Part shown: positions 6,093 to 13,834 of the stretch, piece after piece
Layout of the letters: each line of letters opens with the position of its first letter
How positions within the stretch are numbered: the stretch's first letter is position 1
Source: an uncultured Clostridia bacterium
GTDB taxonomy: Bacteria; Bacillota; Clostridia; Christensenellales; Aristaeellaceae
Length of the DNA stretch: 28,182 nucleotides
Assembly (NCBI GenBank): GCA_934647305.1
Contig: CAKUFI010000030.1
Location: 1-28,182 of the forward strand
Reading direction: 5' to 3'
Notes under the pieces: generated by a model
Database searches by the model: none
Told to the model about the DNA's origin: nothing
Seen by the model: only the letters and a program-made list of their open reading frames with translations
Made by a program: the position numbers and the translations under genes

Positions 6093-7763
6093 TTAAATTT
6101 CGGAAATGATCGGCAGGATCATCGGGCTGCGCTTGAGGGTGGAGTAGACGTAGCGCTGCAGCGCCTCGCGGATGGAGCTCTTGACCGAGTTCCAGTCGCC
6201 GCTGACGATGGTGGGGTAGGCCTTGAGCGCCTGAGACACCGCCGCGCGCGCGCCCTCGAACAGGTCGTCCGACTCGCGCACGTACACGAAGCCGCGGCTG
6301 ATGATGTCCGGGCCGGAGACCACCGCGCCGGTTTCGTGATCCACGGCCAGCACCACGATGAGCAGGCCGTCCTGGGACAGGTGCTTGCGGTCGCGCAGCA
6401 CCACGTTGCCCACGTCGCCGATGCCCAGGCCGTCGATGAGCACCTCGCCGCTGGGCACCGTGCCCGCCACGTCCATCGCCGAGCCGGTCAGCTCGATGAC
6501 CTCGCCGTTCTGCGAGATATGCACGTGCTCGTCGTCCATGCCCAGCGTCTTGGCCAGGTTGGCGTGGTGGTACAGGTGGCGGTACTCGCCGTGCACCGGG
6601 ATGAAGAACTGCGGGTGCACCAGCGTGTGGATCAGCTTGAGCTCCTCCTGGCAGGCGTGGCCGGAGACGTGCACCTCGGCGAGCGCCTCGTAGATGACGT
6701 TCGCGCCGGTGCGGTAGAGCTGGTTGATGACGCGGGAAACGGATTTCTCGTTGCCGGGAATGGGGGTGGCCGAGATGATGACCATGTCGGTGTTGCGGAT
6801 GATCAGCTTTTTGTGCTCGGCAAAGGCCATGCGCGCCAGGCCGGACATGGTCTCGCCCTGGCTGCCGGTCGTGATGACCACGATTTCGTTGTCGTCGTAG
6901 CGGTCGAGGTCGTCGGCCGAGATCAGCCGGCCCTCGGGGATGGTCAGCTCGCCCAGCTGCATGGCCACCTTGGACACGTTGACCATGCTTCGGCCGATCA
7001 TGCACACCTTACGGTTGAAGCGCACCGCCGCGTCGACCACCTGCTGAATGCGGTGAATGTTGCTGGCGAACATGGCGATGATGATGCGCCCGTCCGCCTG
7101 CTGGAAGTATTTGGCGAAGGTCTCGCCTACCTTGCGCTCGCTCATGGTGTAGCCGGGGCGCTCAATGTTGGTCGAGTCGGCCAGCATGGCCAGTACGCCC
7201 TGATTGCCCAGCTCGGCGAAGCGGCCCAGGTCGATCTTGTGATCGTCGATGGGGGTGTAGTCGATCTTGAAGTCGCCGGTATGCACCACCGTGCCCACCG
7301 GCGTATGGATGGCCATCGACACCGCGCCGGTGATCGAGTGGGAGACGTGGATAAACTCCACGCGGAACGCGCCCGCCTCCACCACGTCGCCCGGACGGAT
7401 CACGTTCATCTGGATGTTGTTGACGCGATGCTCCTTGAGCTTGTGCTCGATCAGCGCCAGCGTCAGCCGGGTGCCGTACACCGGGGCGGGAATCTGGGGG
7501 AGAATATAGGGGCTTGCGCCGATGTGGTCCTCATGGCCGTGGGTGATGAAGTAGCCGCGCAGGCGCGAGGCGTTCTTTTCAAGGTAGGTTGTGTCCGGGA
7601 TGACCAGGTCCACGCCCGGCATGTCGTCGCTCGGGAAAATCGAACCCAGGTCGACCACGATGATGTCGTTGTCGTATTCGTAGACCGTCATGTTCTTTCC
7701 GATTTCGCCCAGTCCGCCCAGCGGAATGATGCGAAGCCGGGGGTGCTTCTTCTTTGATGCCAC
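6093..7763 (-). CDS. rnj: Ribonuclease J
   Basis: A 556-residue metallo-beta-lactamase/beta-CASP nuclease with 5'-to-3' exonuclease and endonuclease activity in mRNA decay and rRNA maturation. Zinc ligands are visible in HGHEDH (residues 75-80), followed by HVSHSITG, the HTGDFKID motif, the beta-CASP segment with TTGSQGE, and the late motif HVSGHACQEEL with PVHGEYRH. The length is normal for RNase J1/J2. The start is a GTG at 7761-7763 with a near-ideal AAAGGAGG six bases upstream. Frames that extend further have no ribosome binding site and would add 49 residues unlike the family. The gene heads an rnj, YlbF-family, mltG set. A long, hairpin-rich leader may regulate it. Confidence 0.96.
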   Translation of the reverse strand: MASKKKHPRLRIIPLGGLGEIGKNMTVYEYDNDIIVVDLGSIFPSDDMPGVDLVIPDTTYLEKNASRLRGYFITHGHEDHIGASPYILPQIPAPVYGTRLTLALIEHKLKEHRVNNIQMNVIRPGDVVEAGAFRVEFIHVSHSITGAVSMAIHTPVGTVVHTGDFKIDYTPIDDHKIDLGRFAELGNQGVLAMLADSTNIERPGYTMSERKVGETFAKYFQQADGRIIIAMFASNIHRIQQVVDAAVRFNRKVCMIGRSMVNVSKVAMQLGELTIPEGRLISADDLDRYDDNEIVVITTGSQGETMSGLARMAFAEHKKLIIRNTDMVIISATPIPGNEKSVSRVINQLYRTGANVIYEALAEVHVSGHACQEELKLIHTLVHPQFFIPVHGEYRHLYHHANLAKTLGMDDEHVHISQNGEVIELTGSAMDVAGTVPSGEVLIDGLGIGDVGNVVLRDRKHLSQDGLLIVVLAVDHETGAVVSGPDIISRGFVYVRESDDLFEGARAAVSQALKAYPTIVSGDWNSVKSSIREALQRYVYSTLKRSPMILPIISEI

Positions 7764-8127
7764 GACGGGCCTCCTTTCTGAAATGTGTTCTCCATTTCGA
7801 AAAAATAAGAATAATTCAATGACACCAGACCCCATATCGGGTCGGTGTATTTGCCTTTTTGGATGCTTCCCGCTTGGCTCTCCCGCCGGGGAAGCTTCCC
7901 CAGGATGCATCCGGAAAAGGGAAGAGGCGGCAGCGCAGAGGGGCTTTTCGTCAGCTCAGGCAGGAAAAACGGGGTTTAGGAGGCTAAACCGAGGTTTCCA
8001 CACGCAGAAAGGACGCAAAAGACGCCCGGCTGGAGTCTCGCGGATTTTTCCGAACGAATCCCAAACAGGCCGGCTTGCCGATCGAACGCTCCGGCGAGGC
8101 CGACAGGGCACGAAGCCCTTTTGCCTT
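7764..8127 (-). promoter_or_regulatory. Long structured leader of rnj
   Basis: The roughly 360 bp between the RNase J start and the nearest good promoter contain no gene. Hairpins visible on the transcribed strand include GGTTTAG with CTAAACC (7973-7990), a GGATGC with GCATCC pair spanning 7861-7912, and the palindrome GGGGAAGCTTCCCC (7888-7901). I recognise no known riboswitch. Confidence 0.4.
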
Positions 8128-8157
8128 ATTATATCACGTCTGCGCGCGGAATAACAG
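8128..8157 (-). promoter_or_regulatory. Candidate promoter of rnj
   Basis: On the minus strand there is a TATAAT -10 (8128-8133) with a TGn extension (TGATATAAT). Eighteen bp upstream lies CTGTTA (8152-8157), a 3/6 match to -35. The extended -10 may compensate for the weak -35. Confidence 0.5.
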
Positions 8158-8236
8158 ATCATTCATGTAATTTCTCAGCACGAATGTCCGGGGCAGGCCG
8201 AGCCTGCACCCGGTTGCTGCCGCGGGGTCTATTGAC

Positions 8237-8272
8237 GACCATTGGCCGCCATAAATTGAAGCGGCCAAGGTC
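8237..8272 (-). repeat. Constant-loop hairpin, copy 2
   Basis: On the minus strand: GACC, TTGGCCGC, loop TTCAATTTATG, GCGGCCAA, a T bulge, GGTC. The 12-bp interrupted stem belongs to the TTGGCCGC arm class (36 nt). Confidence 0.8.
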
Positions 8273-8276
8273 TGCG

Positions 8277-8300
8277 AATCCACGAAATTTTTCGTGGATT
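8277..8300. repeat. Companion AATC/GATT hairpin
   Basis: Arms AATCCACGAAA and TTTCGTGGATT. The related hairpins at 11319-11342, 26999-27023 and 24237-24260 keep the outer AATC/GATT and change the inner arms in step. Confidence 0.75.
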
Positions 8301-8390
8301 AACGGTCGGCGCTGCCGACTGCCACTTGCTGTCGGCAGGCTGAGCCTGGTCGGCCGTGCCGACTGCCACTTGCTGCCGCGGGGGCCACAC

Positions 8391-8425
8391 GTACCCTTCG
8401 GCCATAAATCAGAGCCTCAGGGTAC
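8391..8425 (-). repeat. Constant-loop hairpin, copy 3
   Basis: Arms GTACCCT and AGGGTAC, 35 nt. The minus-strand loop reads CTCTGATTTATGG. Same arm class as 21141-21175 and 24452-24486. Confidence 0.8.
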
Positions 8426-8555
8426 TTCGCGGTCGGAGGACTCGGGCAGTGCCCCACAGCCTGCCGCCCAGAAAGCCCGCAAAAGCCCCCGCCGGGCTGG
8501 CCGACGGGAGCAAAAGGCTATTCTGTTTTTTTTTGGGGGGGAGAGGGGAGGAAGG

Positions 8556-8909
8556 TTACAGCGCCTGCTGGAGCTTTTGGAGGCTTTCCTCGCTCAACTC
8601 GCTCATCAGCGCGAACGCGGCGCGCACGCCCTCCTCGGGCGGCAGGCCGTACTGCCTGGAAAACAGCAGCGAAATGTCGTCGCGCTGCGCCTCGAGCTGC
8701 TGCGCCCGCGCCCGACCGGCCTCGGTCAGGTGCACGTCGCCGTACAGCTCCTTCTGGATCAGGCCCTTTTCCTGCAGCACCTCCAGCGAGCGGTGGATCG
8801 TGGGCCGTTTCACGCCCAGCAGGTGCGCCACGTCCTTCGAGGCGATCACCTCGAAGCTCTCAGACAGGGCGTACACCGCCAGCAGACACCGAATCAGCGA
8901 TGATGACAT
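8556..8909 (-). CDS. DtxR/MntR-like winged-helix regulator lacking metal ligands
   Basis: A 117-residue putative repressor. Residues about 1-65 form a winged helix typical of the DtxR/MntR family (ASKDVAHLLGVKRPTIHRSLEVLQEKGLI, then the wing ELYGDVHLTEAGR). The following helix, where family members carry the metal-binding YRHELL and EGIEHHL motifs, here reads QRDDISLL and EGVRAAFALM, so the usual His/Glu ligands are missing. The dimerisation segment is short and there is no SH3-like domain. It may respond to something other than Mn or Fe, or bind DNA constitutively. The start has AGGAGG upstream. Its promoter spacer contains a 12-bp palindrome that could be its own operator. It lies downstream of the galactosidase genes but has its own promoter. 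Confidence 0.8.
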   Translation of the reverse strand: MSSSLIRCLLAVYALSESFEVIASKDVAHLLGVKRPTIHRSLEVLQEKGLIQKELYGDVHLTEAGRARAQQLEAQRDDISLLFSRQYGLPPEEGVRAAFALMSELSEESLQKLQQAL

Positions 8910-8950
8910 CTCTTTTCCTCCTCACGGGCGCTTCACCAGAGTACGCGTTC

Positions 8951-8979
8951 ATTATACCTGTTTTTGCGCGCAAAGTCAA
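8951..8979 (-). promoter_or_regulatory. Promoter of the DtxR-like gene with an internal palindrome
   Basis: Minus strand: TTGACT (8974-8979), 17-bp spacer, TATAAT (8951-8956). The spacer carries the perfect palindrome TTTGCGCGCAAA (8963-8974), placed where a bound dimer would block RNA polymerase. Autoregulation is an inference. Confidence 0.75.
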
Positions 8980-8994
8980 CCCGACACGAAAATT

Positions 8995-9016
8995 CCCCCG
9001 AGCGGAGGCCCGGAGG
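8995..9016 (-). terminator. Possible weak terminator after the alpha-galactosidase gene
   Basis: On the minus strand CCTCCG and CGGGGG can pair (one U-G wobble), followed by AATTTTC. It sits between the GH36 stop codon and the DtxR-like promoter. Confidence 0.35.
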
Positions 9017-9046
9017 GAAAAAGCGTCTTATTCAGGGAAGCGCCGT

Positions 9047-11212
9047 TTACGCCTTCTTCAGGCGGATGATGCGGCTGGTGAAGTCGCCGCGCAGGTAGCC
9101 GACCGGCAGGCCCACGTACATCAGCGCCGCGCCGGAGTAGGTTTCGCCGGTTTCCTGATCGACGTAGCGGGCGTTTTCGTCCAGGCCGGTCATGCGGACG
9201 CGGTGGGCGATGGCGTTGGGCATGGTCAGGCGCTGATAGGCGCACAGCACGACCTCGCGCTCATCGCTGCTGACGAACTGCCAGGCGGCGAAGTTGCCGG
9301 TGAAGGGGTTCTCCAGGCGGGTGTACTGACCCTGCTGGAGCGTCTTTCTGACCTCCTTGACCAGCTCGACCGCTTCCTTGGCGGTGGCCAGATCCTCGGG
9401 GGTCTGCCTGCTCAGATCCAGCTCGAAGCCGAAGTTGCCGCCCAGCGCCACGTCGCAGCGGGTCTTGAAGGCGGTCGCGCGGCCGGTCTGGTGGTTCGGG
9501 CTGGCGGAGACGTGCGCGCCCATCGTGCAGGGCGGGTAGACCAGGCTGGTGCCGTACTGGATGCACAGGCGCTCAACCGGATCGGTGTCGTCGCTGGTCC
9601 AGAACTGGGGCATATAGTACAGCATGCCCGCGTCGAAGCGTCCGCCGCCGCCGCTGCAGCCCTCAAAGAGCACCTTGGGGAAGCGGGAGGTGATCTCATC
9701 CATCACGCGGTACAGTCCCAGCATGTAGCGGTGCTGGGTCTCGTTCTGCCGCTCGGGCAGCTGCGCGCCGCTGAAGTACTCGGTCATGTTGCGGTTCATG
9801 TCCCACTTGACATAGTCGATCGAGGCGTTGCTCAGCACGTCCGACAGCGCGCCGATCAGGTAGTCCTGCACGTCCTTCCTGGACAGGTCGAGGATCAGCT
9901 GCTGGCGCGCCTCGGTGCGCGCACGGCCGTCGACGTGCAGGCACCAGTCGGGATGCGCGCGGTACAGGTCGCTGTCCGGCGAGATCATCTCCGGCTCGAA
10001 CCACAGTCCGAACCGCAGCCCCGCGTCGTTGACGCGCTTTGCCAGGCCGCCGATGCCGCAGGGCAGCTTCTCCATGTTGCACACCCAGTCGCCCAGGGAA
10101 CAGTTGTCCCGGTTGCGCTTGCCGAACCAGCCGTCGTCCAGCACGAACAGCTCCACGCCGATCTTCCGGGCTTCGTCGACGATGGCCATCAGCTTCTCCT
10201 CGGTGAAGTCGAAGTAGGTCGCCTCCCAGTTATTGGCCAGCACCGGACGCTCGCGGTCGCGCCAGTAGCCGCGGCACACGCGGGTGCGGATGGTCTCGTG
10301 GAAGCGGCGGGACATGCCCGAAAGGCCCTCCGCCGAGTGCACCAGCAGCGCCTCGGGGGTCTGGAAGGTCTCGCCGGGCGCCAGCAGCCAGCTGCACACG
10401 TCCGGGTTCAGGCCGATCGACAGCCGGCTGTTCTCAAAGTTCGACACCTCGGTCGCGGCCAGGAACGAGCCGGAGTAGATCAGCAGCATCGCGAATACCT
10501 CGCCCTGGGACTCGGTCGTATCGGGGGTCAGCACCGCCAGAAACGGGTTTTCCTCGTGGCCGGACGCGCCGCGGCGGCTCTCCACGCGGGTGGTCGCCTC
10601 GCCGATCGGGCGGCGGACGATCCTCCGCTCGCGGGCCCAGCCGCCCTTCAGGTGCAGTATGTCATACTCGTTTCCGGGCAGCGGTACGCTGGCGGAGAGC
10701 ATGTTCGTCAGATTCAGGTTCTCGCTGCCGCCGTTTTCCAGCTCCACGCTGCGGGTCAGCACGTCCAGGTTCTCCATCACCGTGTACTTGAGACGAGCCA
10801 CCAGGCCGGTCAGCGCGTCCCTGAGCACGATCACAAGCGTTTCGGCCTCGCCGTCCGCCTCCGCGTACACCGCGGGCAGGCCGTTAAGCGCCGGCTTGCC
10901 GGAAACCTGCGCGCAGGAGTCATAGGTCAGCACGGTCACGTCGTTGCCCTGTTCATTGCGGGCGCGCACGGCCGGCATGCCGAAATAGCTCGTGCCCACC
11001 GTGGGCAGCTCGAAGGGCAGGCGGCTGTACTCGCTGTCAAACGACGCGCCGCCGCGGAACTCCTTCAGGATGTAGGTCACGTCGCCGTCGGGCAGCTTCC
11101 TGCCCCAGTACAGGTTGAGCAGGTTGCCCTTCTCATCCACGTACAGCACGTAGCTGAAGGTCTTGCCGAACAGGTGAAACAGCTTCTTCTCCGAATGAAT
11201 GGTGATAGGCAT
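9047..11212 (-). CDS. Alpha-galactosidase, GH36
   Basis: A 721-residue cytosolic retaining alpha-galactosidase, expected to release galactose from melibiose, raffinose-type sugars or galactosylated glycans. The N-terminal beta-sandwich domain (about 1-320) is followed by a TIM barrel with WEATYFDFTEEKL, VLDDGWFG, GLWFEPEM, then YVKWDMNR (nucleophile Asp471) and FWTSDDTDP (acid/base Asp541); the 70-residue spacing is that of characterised GH36 enzymes. The cysteine motif EGCSGGGGRFD is intact. Length and order fit group I bacterial enzymes. There is no signal peptide. ATG 11210-11212 has AAAGGAGG upstream; longer frames run into repeats. A repeat block ends right before its ribosome binding site, and no separate promoter is evident, so it is probably read with the upstream GH42 gene. 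Confidence 0.95.
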   Translation of the reverse strand: MPITIHSEKKLFHLFGKTFSYVLYVDEKGNLLNLYWGRKLPDGDVTYILKEFRGGASFDSEYSRLPFELPTVGTSYFGMPAVRARNEQGNDVTVLTYDSCAQVSGKPALNGLPAVYAEADGEAETLVIVLRDALTGLVARLKYTVMENLDVLTRSVELENGGSENLNLTNMLSASVPLPGNEYDILHLKGGWARERRIVRRPIGEATTRVESRRGASGHEENPFLAVLTPDTTESQGEVFAMLLIYSGSFLAATEVSNFENSRLSIGLNPDVCSWLLAPGETFQTPEALLVHSAEGLSGMSRRFHETIRTRVCRGYWRDRERPVLANNWEATYFDFTEEKLMAIVDEARKIGVELFVLDDGWFGKRNRDNCSLGDWVCNMEKLPCGIGGLAKRVNDAGLRFGLWFEPEMISPDSDLYRAHPDWCLHVDGRARTEARQQLILDLSRKDVQDYLIGALSDVLSNASIDYVKWDMNRNMTEYFSGAQLPERQNETQHRYMLGLYRVMDEITSRFPKVLFEGCSGGGGRFDAGMLYYMPQFWTSDDTDPVERLCIQYGTSLVYPPCTMGAHVSASPNHQTGRATAFKTRCDVALGGNFGFELDLSRQTPEDLATAKEAVELVKEVRKTLQQGQYTRLENPFTGNFAAWQFVSSDEREVVLCAYQRLTMPNAIAHRVRMTGLDENARYVDQETGETYSGAALMYVGLPVGYLRGDFTSRIIRLKKA

Positions 11213-11278
11213 GTGCTTATTCCTCCTTTTTTTAGCAGGCTGAGCCTGCACCCACTTGCTGCCGCCGATCCTATCGAC

Positions 11279-11314
11279 GACCATTGGCCGCCATAAATTG
11301 AAGCGGCCAAGGTC
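11279..11314 (-). repeat. Constant-loop hairpin, copy 4
   Basis: TTGGCCGC arm class, identical core to copy 2. Confidence 0.8.
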
Positions 11315-11381
11315 TGCGAATCCGCAAGCTTCCTTGCGGATTGATGGGCGGCATTGCCGCCTCGGATTAACTGGGAAGGCT

Positions 11382-11471
11382 CCGGTCGGCGGGGCCGACA
11401 CCCACCTGCTGCCGGTCGGCGGGGCCGACACCCACCTGCTGCCGGTCGGCAGGGCCGACAGCCACTTGCTA
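11382..11471. repeat. Three tandem 30-bp hairpin units
   Basis: Each unit is CCG, hairpin GTCGGC-GGG-GCCGAC (third copy GTCGGC-AGG-GCCGAC), then ACCCACCTGCTG or a close variant. Units touch each other with no spacer. The array is the opposite strand of the type at 19992-20142. Confidence 0.9.
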
Positions 11472-11488
11472 CCGCCGGTCCTATCGAC

Positions 11489-11524
11489 GACCATTGGCCG
11501 CCATAAATTGAAGCGGCCAAGGTC
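11489..11524 (-). repeat. Constant-loop hairpin, copy 5
   Basis: TTGGCCGC arm class. The flanking companion hairpin is absent here; sequence after GGTCTGCG diverges. Confidence 0.8.
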
Positions 11525-11615
11525 TGCGTTTTCAACCCCTCCGCCCGCCTCACGGGCAAGCAGCGCATTGGGGTAATCAAATCAAGTTTTTCTTGCAAGT
11601 GCTTTCCGGGAGAGC

Positions 11616-11650
11616 TCGAGAGGGGCCTTTCTCAGAAAGGCCGCCTCTCG
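11616..11650 (-). terminator. Hairpin after the GH42 gene
   Basis: On the minus strand CGAGAGG-GGCCTTTC folds with GAAAGGCC-CCTCTCG around loop TGA, one mismatch. No T run follows, so termination efficiency is uncertain. It is the only copy of the boundary module whose two halves are adjacent. Confidence 0.45.
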
Positions 11651-11657
11651 ATCGTTC

Positions 11658-13661
11658 CTAGACCTCCTGCGCGAAGAAGCCGAGCGGCGGGATGACGGTT
11701 TCGCCCTCGAGCAGCTGGCCGGAGACGAGGTCGCGTCCCTTCGGCAGGCATACCTGCTGGGGCTTGTCGAGGAAGTTCATGGTGAAGCGGAAGGTCTTGC
11801 CGTCCTTGTAGCGGCGGGCGACGTTTACGCCCTCGGGCAGGCATTCGGGGTTCAGGCCGCACTCGGCGAGCAGCCTGCCGTACAGGTCGCGCAGCAGGTC
11901 GAGGCCGGTGTGCGCGGCGATGAACAGCGCGCGTCCCTCGCCGAAGCGGTGCTCGGTCAGTGCGGGCTGGCCGGCGTAATAGTCGCCTTCATAGGTGGCC
12001 AGTACCTGAGCGCCCTCGGCGTGAATCACGTCGCACAGGTAGTCGCACTCGTACCTGCGCCCGTCCGGGAAGCAGACGGCGTTCTTCTGGCCGGGGTACA
12101 GCGCGTCGGTCTCCTCGATCCACACGCCCATGAGCTTTTTGAGCGGGCCGGGGAAGCCGCCCAGGAAGCACAGATCGTTCTCGTTGACCATGCCGCACCA
12201 GTAGGTGAACACCGCGGTACCGCCCGCCCTGACAAAGGCCTCCAGCCGCTCGGCCACGCCCGGCTTGACCATGTATAGCATGGGCAGCACGACCAGCTTA
12301 TAGGGCGTGAAGTCCTGCTCCATGTCGATCACGTCCAGATCCACGCCGAAGCTCTTGAGCGCGCGGTAGTGCTCGGTCACGATTTCCTCGTATCTCTTGT
12401 CCTTGCGCGGGCCCTGCGCGTCGGCAATCGCCCAGCGGTTGTTCCAGTCCAGCACGACCGCCGCCTTCGCGTCGCATTTTGCGCCGTGCACGGGCTGCAG
12501 CTTCTCGAGCGTCTCGCCCACCTGCGTCACCTCGCGGAACACGCGGGTGTTCTCGTGGCCGCAGTGGTCGACCACCGCGCCGTGCAGCTTCTCGCACGCG
12601 CCGCGGCTCTTGCGCCACTGGAAGTACATTACGCCGTCCGCGCCGTGCGCAACCGTCTGCATTGAGGAGAGCAGGTGCATGCCCGGCCGCTTGGGCTTGC
12701 ACACCGGCTGCCAGTTGGTCATCGACGGGGTGGATTCCATCAGAATCCAGGGCAGCGTGCGGTCCTTGTAGTTGCGCGTCAGGTCGTAGATCATCGCGTA
12801 CTCCATGGCCACCGCCGCGTCGTCGCCCGCGCCCCAGCAGGGATAGCTGTCGTAGCTGGCGAAGTCGATGTCGTCCTTGAAGCGGAAGTAGTCCAGTCCG
12901 TCATACATGCCCATCATGTTGGTGGTGACGGGCAGGTCGGGGGTGAACTCGCGCACCGCCGCGATTTCGTGGCGCATGAAGTCGCAGGTCTGGTAGGTTA
13001 CGAACCGCTTCCAGTCCAGGTTCAGTCCGTGCACCGCGCCCTCGCCGTGCGGCACAGGAGCCTCGATTTGGCTCCAGTCGGTGTATGTCTTGGCCCAGAA
13101 GCCGGTCCACCACTCGTGGTTCAGGTGCTCCAGCGTGCCGTACTTCTTCTTCAGGAAGCGCCTGAAGGCGTTCTGGCACAGCGGGCAGTAGCACGCGCCG
13201 CCGTACTCGTTGGAGATGTGCCAGCCAACTACCGCCGGATGATTGCCGAAGCGCTCGGCCAGCGCGCGGTTGATGCGCTCCACGAACATGCGGTAGGTGG
13301 GCGAGGTGTAGCAGTGGTTCTGGCGCGTGCCGTAGAGGTTGCGGTGCATGGTCTCGTTCACGCGCAGCACCTCGGGATACTTCTGCGCCATCCAGGCGGG
13401 ACGCGCACCGCTGGGGGTGGCCAGCAGCACGTGCACGCCGTTTTCGTACAGTTTATTCAGGATTTCCTCCAGCCAGCCGAAGTCGTACACGCCCTCCTCC
13501 GGCTCGAGCGCCGCCCAGCTGAAGATGCCTACGCTCATCAGGTTGCAGTGCGACTTTTTCATCAGCCGCACGTCCTCGTCCCAGGTTCCGGGAATATGCC
13601 GCCACTGGTCGGGATTGTAGTCTCCGCCGTGGGCCATCGATTCAAATTTCCAGTCCGCCAT
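11658..13661 (-). CDS. Beta-galactosidase, GH42
   Basis: A 667-residue cytosolic retaining beta-galactosidase. The TIM barrel shows the family opening GGDYNPDQWRH, then VGWHISNEYGG with acid/base Glu152 and ILMESTPS with nucleophile Glu309. Four cysteines, Cys117 (NHCYTSP) and Cys157, Cys159, Cys162 (CYCPLC), match the structural zinc site of GH42. The trimerisation domain follows (around residue 400 on, LVVLPMLYMV), then a short C-terminal beta domain. No signal peptide, so it would act on imported galactosides such as galacto-oligosaccharides, lacto-N-biose derivatives or arabinogalactan fragments. Start 13659-13661 has GGGAGG upstream; the alternative ATG 13 codons earlier lacks a site. 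It heads the operon that includes the GH36 gene. Confidence 0.96.
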   Translation of the reverse strand: MADWKFESMAHGGDYNPDQWRHIPGTWDEDVRLMKKSHCNLMSVGIFSWAALEPEEGVYDFGWLEEILNKLYENGVHVLLATPSGARPAWMAQKYPEVLRVNETMHRNLYGTRQNHCYTSPTYRMFVERINRALAERFGNHPAVVGWHISNEYGGACYCPLCQNAFRRFLKKKYGTLEHLNHEWWTGFWAKTYTDWSQIEAPVPHGEGAVHGLNLDWKRFVTYQTCDFMRHEIAAVREFTPDLPVTTNMMGMYDGLDYFRFKDDIDFASYDSYPCWGAGDDAAVAMEYAMIYDLTRNYKDRTLPWILMESTPSMTNWQPVCKPKRPGMHLLSSMQTVAHGADGVMYFQWRKSRGACEKLHGAVVDHCGHENTRVFREVTQVGETLEKLQPVHGAKCDAKAAVVLDWNNRWAIADAQGPRKDKRYEEIVTEHYRALKSFGVDLDVIDMEQDFTPYKLVVLPMLYMVKPGVAERLEAFVRAGGTAVFTYWCGMVNENDLCFLGGFPGPLKKLMGVWIEETDALYPGQKNAVCFPDGRRYECDYLCDVIHAEGAQVLATYEGDYYAGQPALTEHRFGEGRALFIAAHTGLDLLRDLYGRLLAECGLNPECLPEGVNVARRYKDGKTFRFTMNFLDKPQQVCLPKGRDLVSGQLLEGETVIPPLGFFAQEV

Positions 13662-13704
13662 GTGTTTTCCTCCCTGCGCCTGCGCGCAATCTGTGTTCAT
13701 CCTT

Positions 13705-13734
13705 ATTATACCAGATACGCCGCCGGCTGCACAA
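13705..13734 (-). promoter_or_regulatory. Promoter of the GH42 gene
   Basis: Minus strand: TATAAT (13705-13710), 18-bp spacer, TTGTGC (13729-13734). Back to back with the plus-strand exporter promoter 35 bp away. Confidence 0.65.
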
Positions 13735-13769
13735 GGGGGGAAAAGCCTCTTTCGTGATTGTTTGGCCGC

Positions 13770-13798
13770 TTGATTTCCGTGCCCGCCGGTGATACAAT
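13770..13798 (+). promoter_or_regulatory. Promoter of the YeiH-type exporter gene
   Basis: TTGATT (13770-13775), 17-bp spacer, TACAAT (13793-13798). The leader is about 30 nt before the GGAGGG site. Confidence 0.75.
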
Positions 13799-13834
13799 AG
13801 CTTGAAGCACTAACTGCATACGGAGGGAATCATC

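Larger units (their letters stand above)
8158..8555. repeat. Repeat block 3
   Basis: No gene is supported. It contains two constant-loop hairpins (8237-8272 and 8391-8425, both minus), the companion hairpin 8277-8300, and several small hairpins with CCACTTGCTGC spacers, including GTCGGC-GCT-GCCGAC (about 8305-8319). Between 8521 and 8548 there is a homopolymer stretch of T then G next to the DtxR-like gene's stop codon, a likely slippage site. Confidence 0.8.
11213..11657. repeat. Repeat block 4 between the GH42 and GH36 genes
   Basis: A non-coding spacer of about 445 bp inside a probable two-gene operon. In order: a GCAGGC-TGA-GCCTGC hairpin (about 11235-11249), constant-loop hairpin (11279-11314), companion hairpin (11319-11342), GGCGGC-ATT-GCCGCC hairpin (11347-11361), three 30-bp units (11382-11471), a second constant-loop hairpin (11489-11524), and a boundary module whose arms form a long hairpin (about 11616-11650) a few bases after the GH42 stop codon. 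Confidence 0.85.

Noticed and set aside
6081..7757. A 558-codon plus-strand frame opposite RNase J
   Set aside because: An antisense shadow caused by high GC at third positions; rich in His, Val, Asp and Arg with no recognisable domain.
8900..11296. A 798-codon plus-strand frame opposite the alpha-galactosidase gene
   Set aside because: An antisense shadow of a clear GH36 gene; no domain, and no ribosome site of note.
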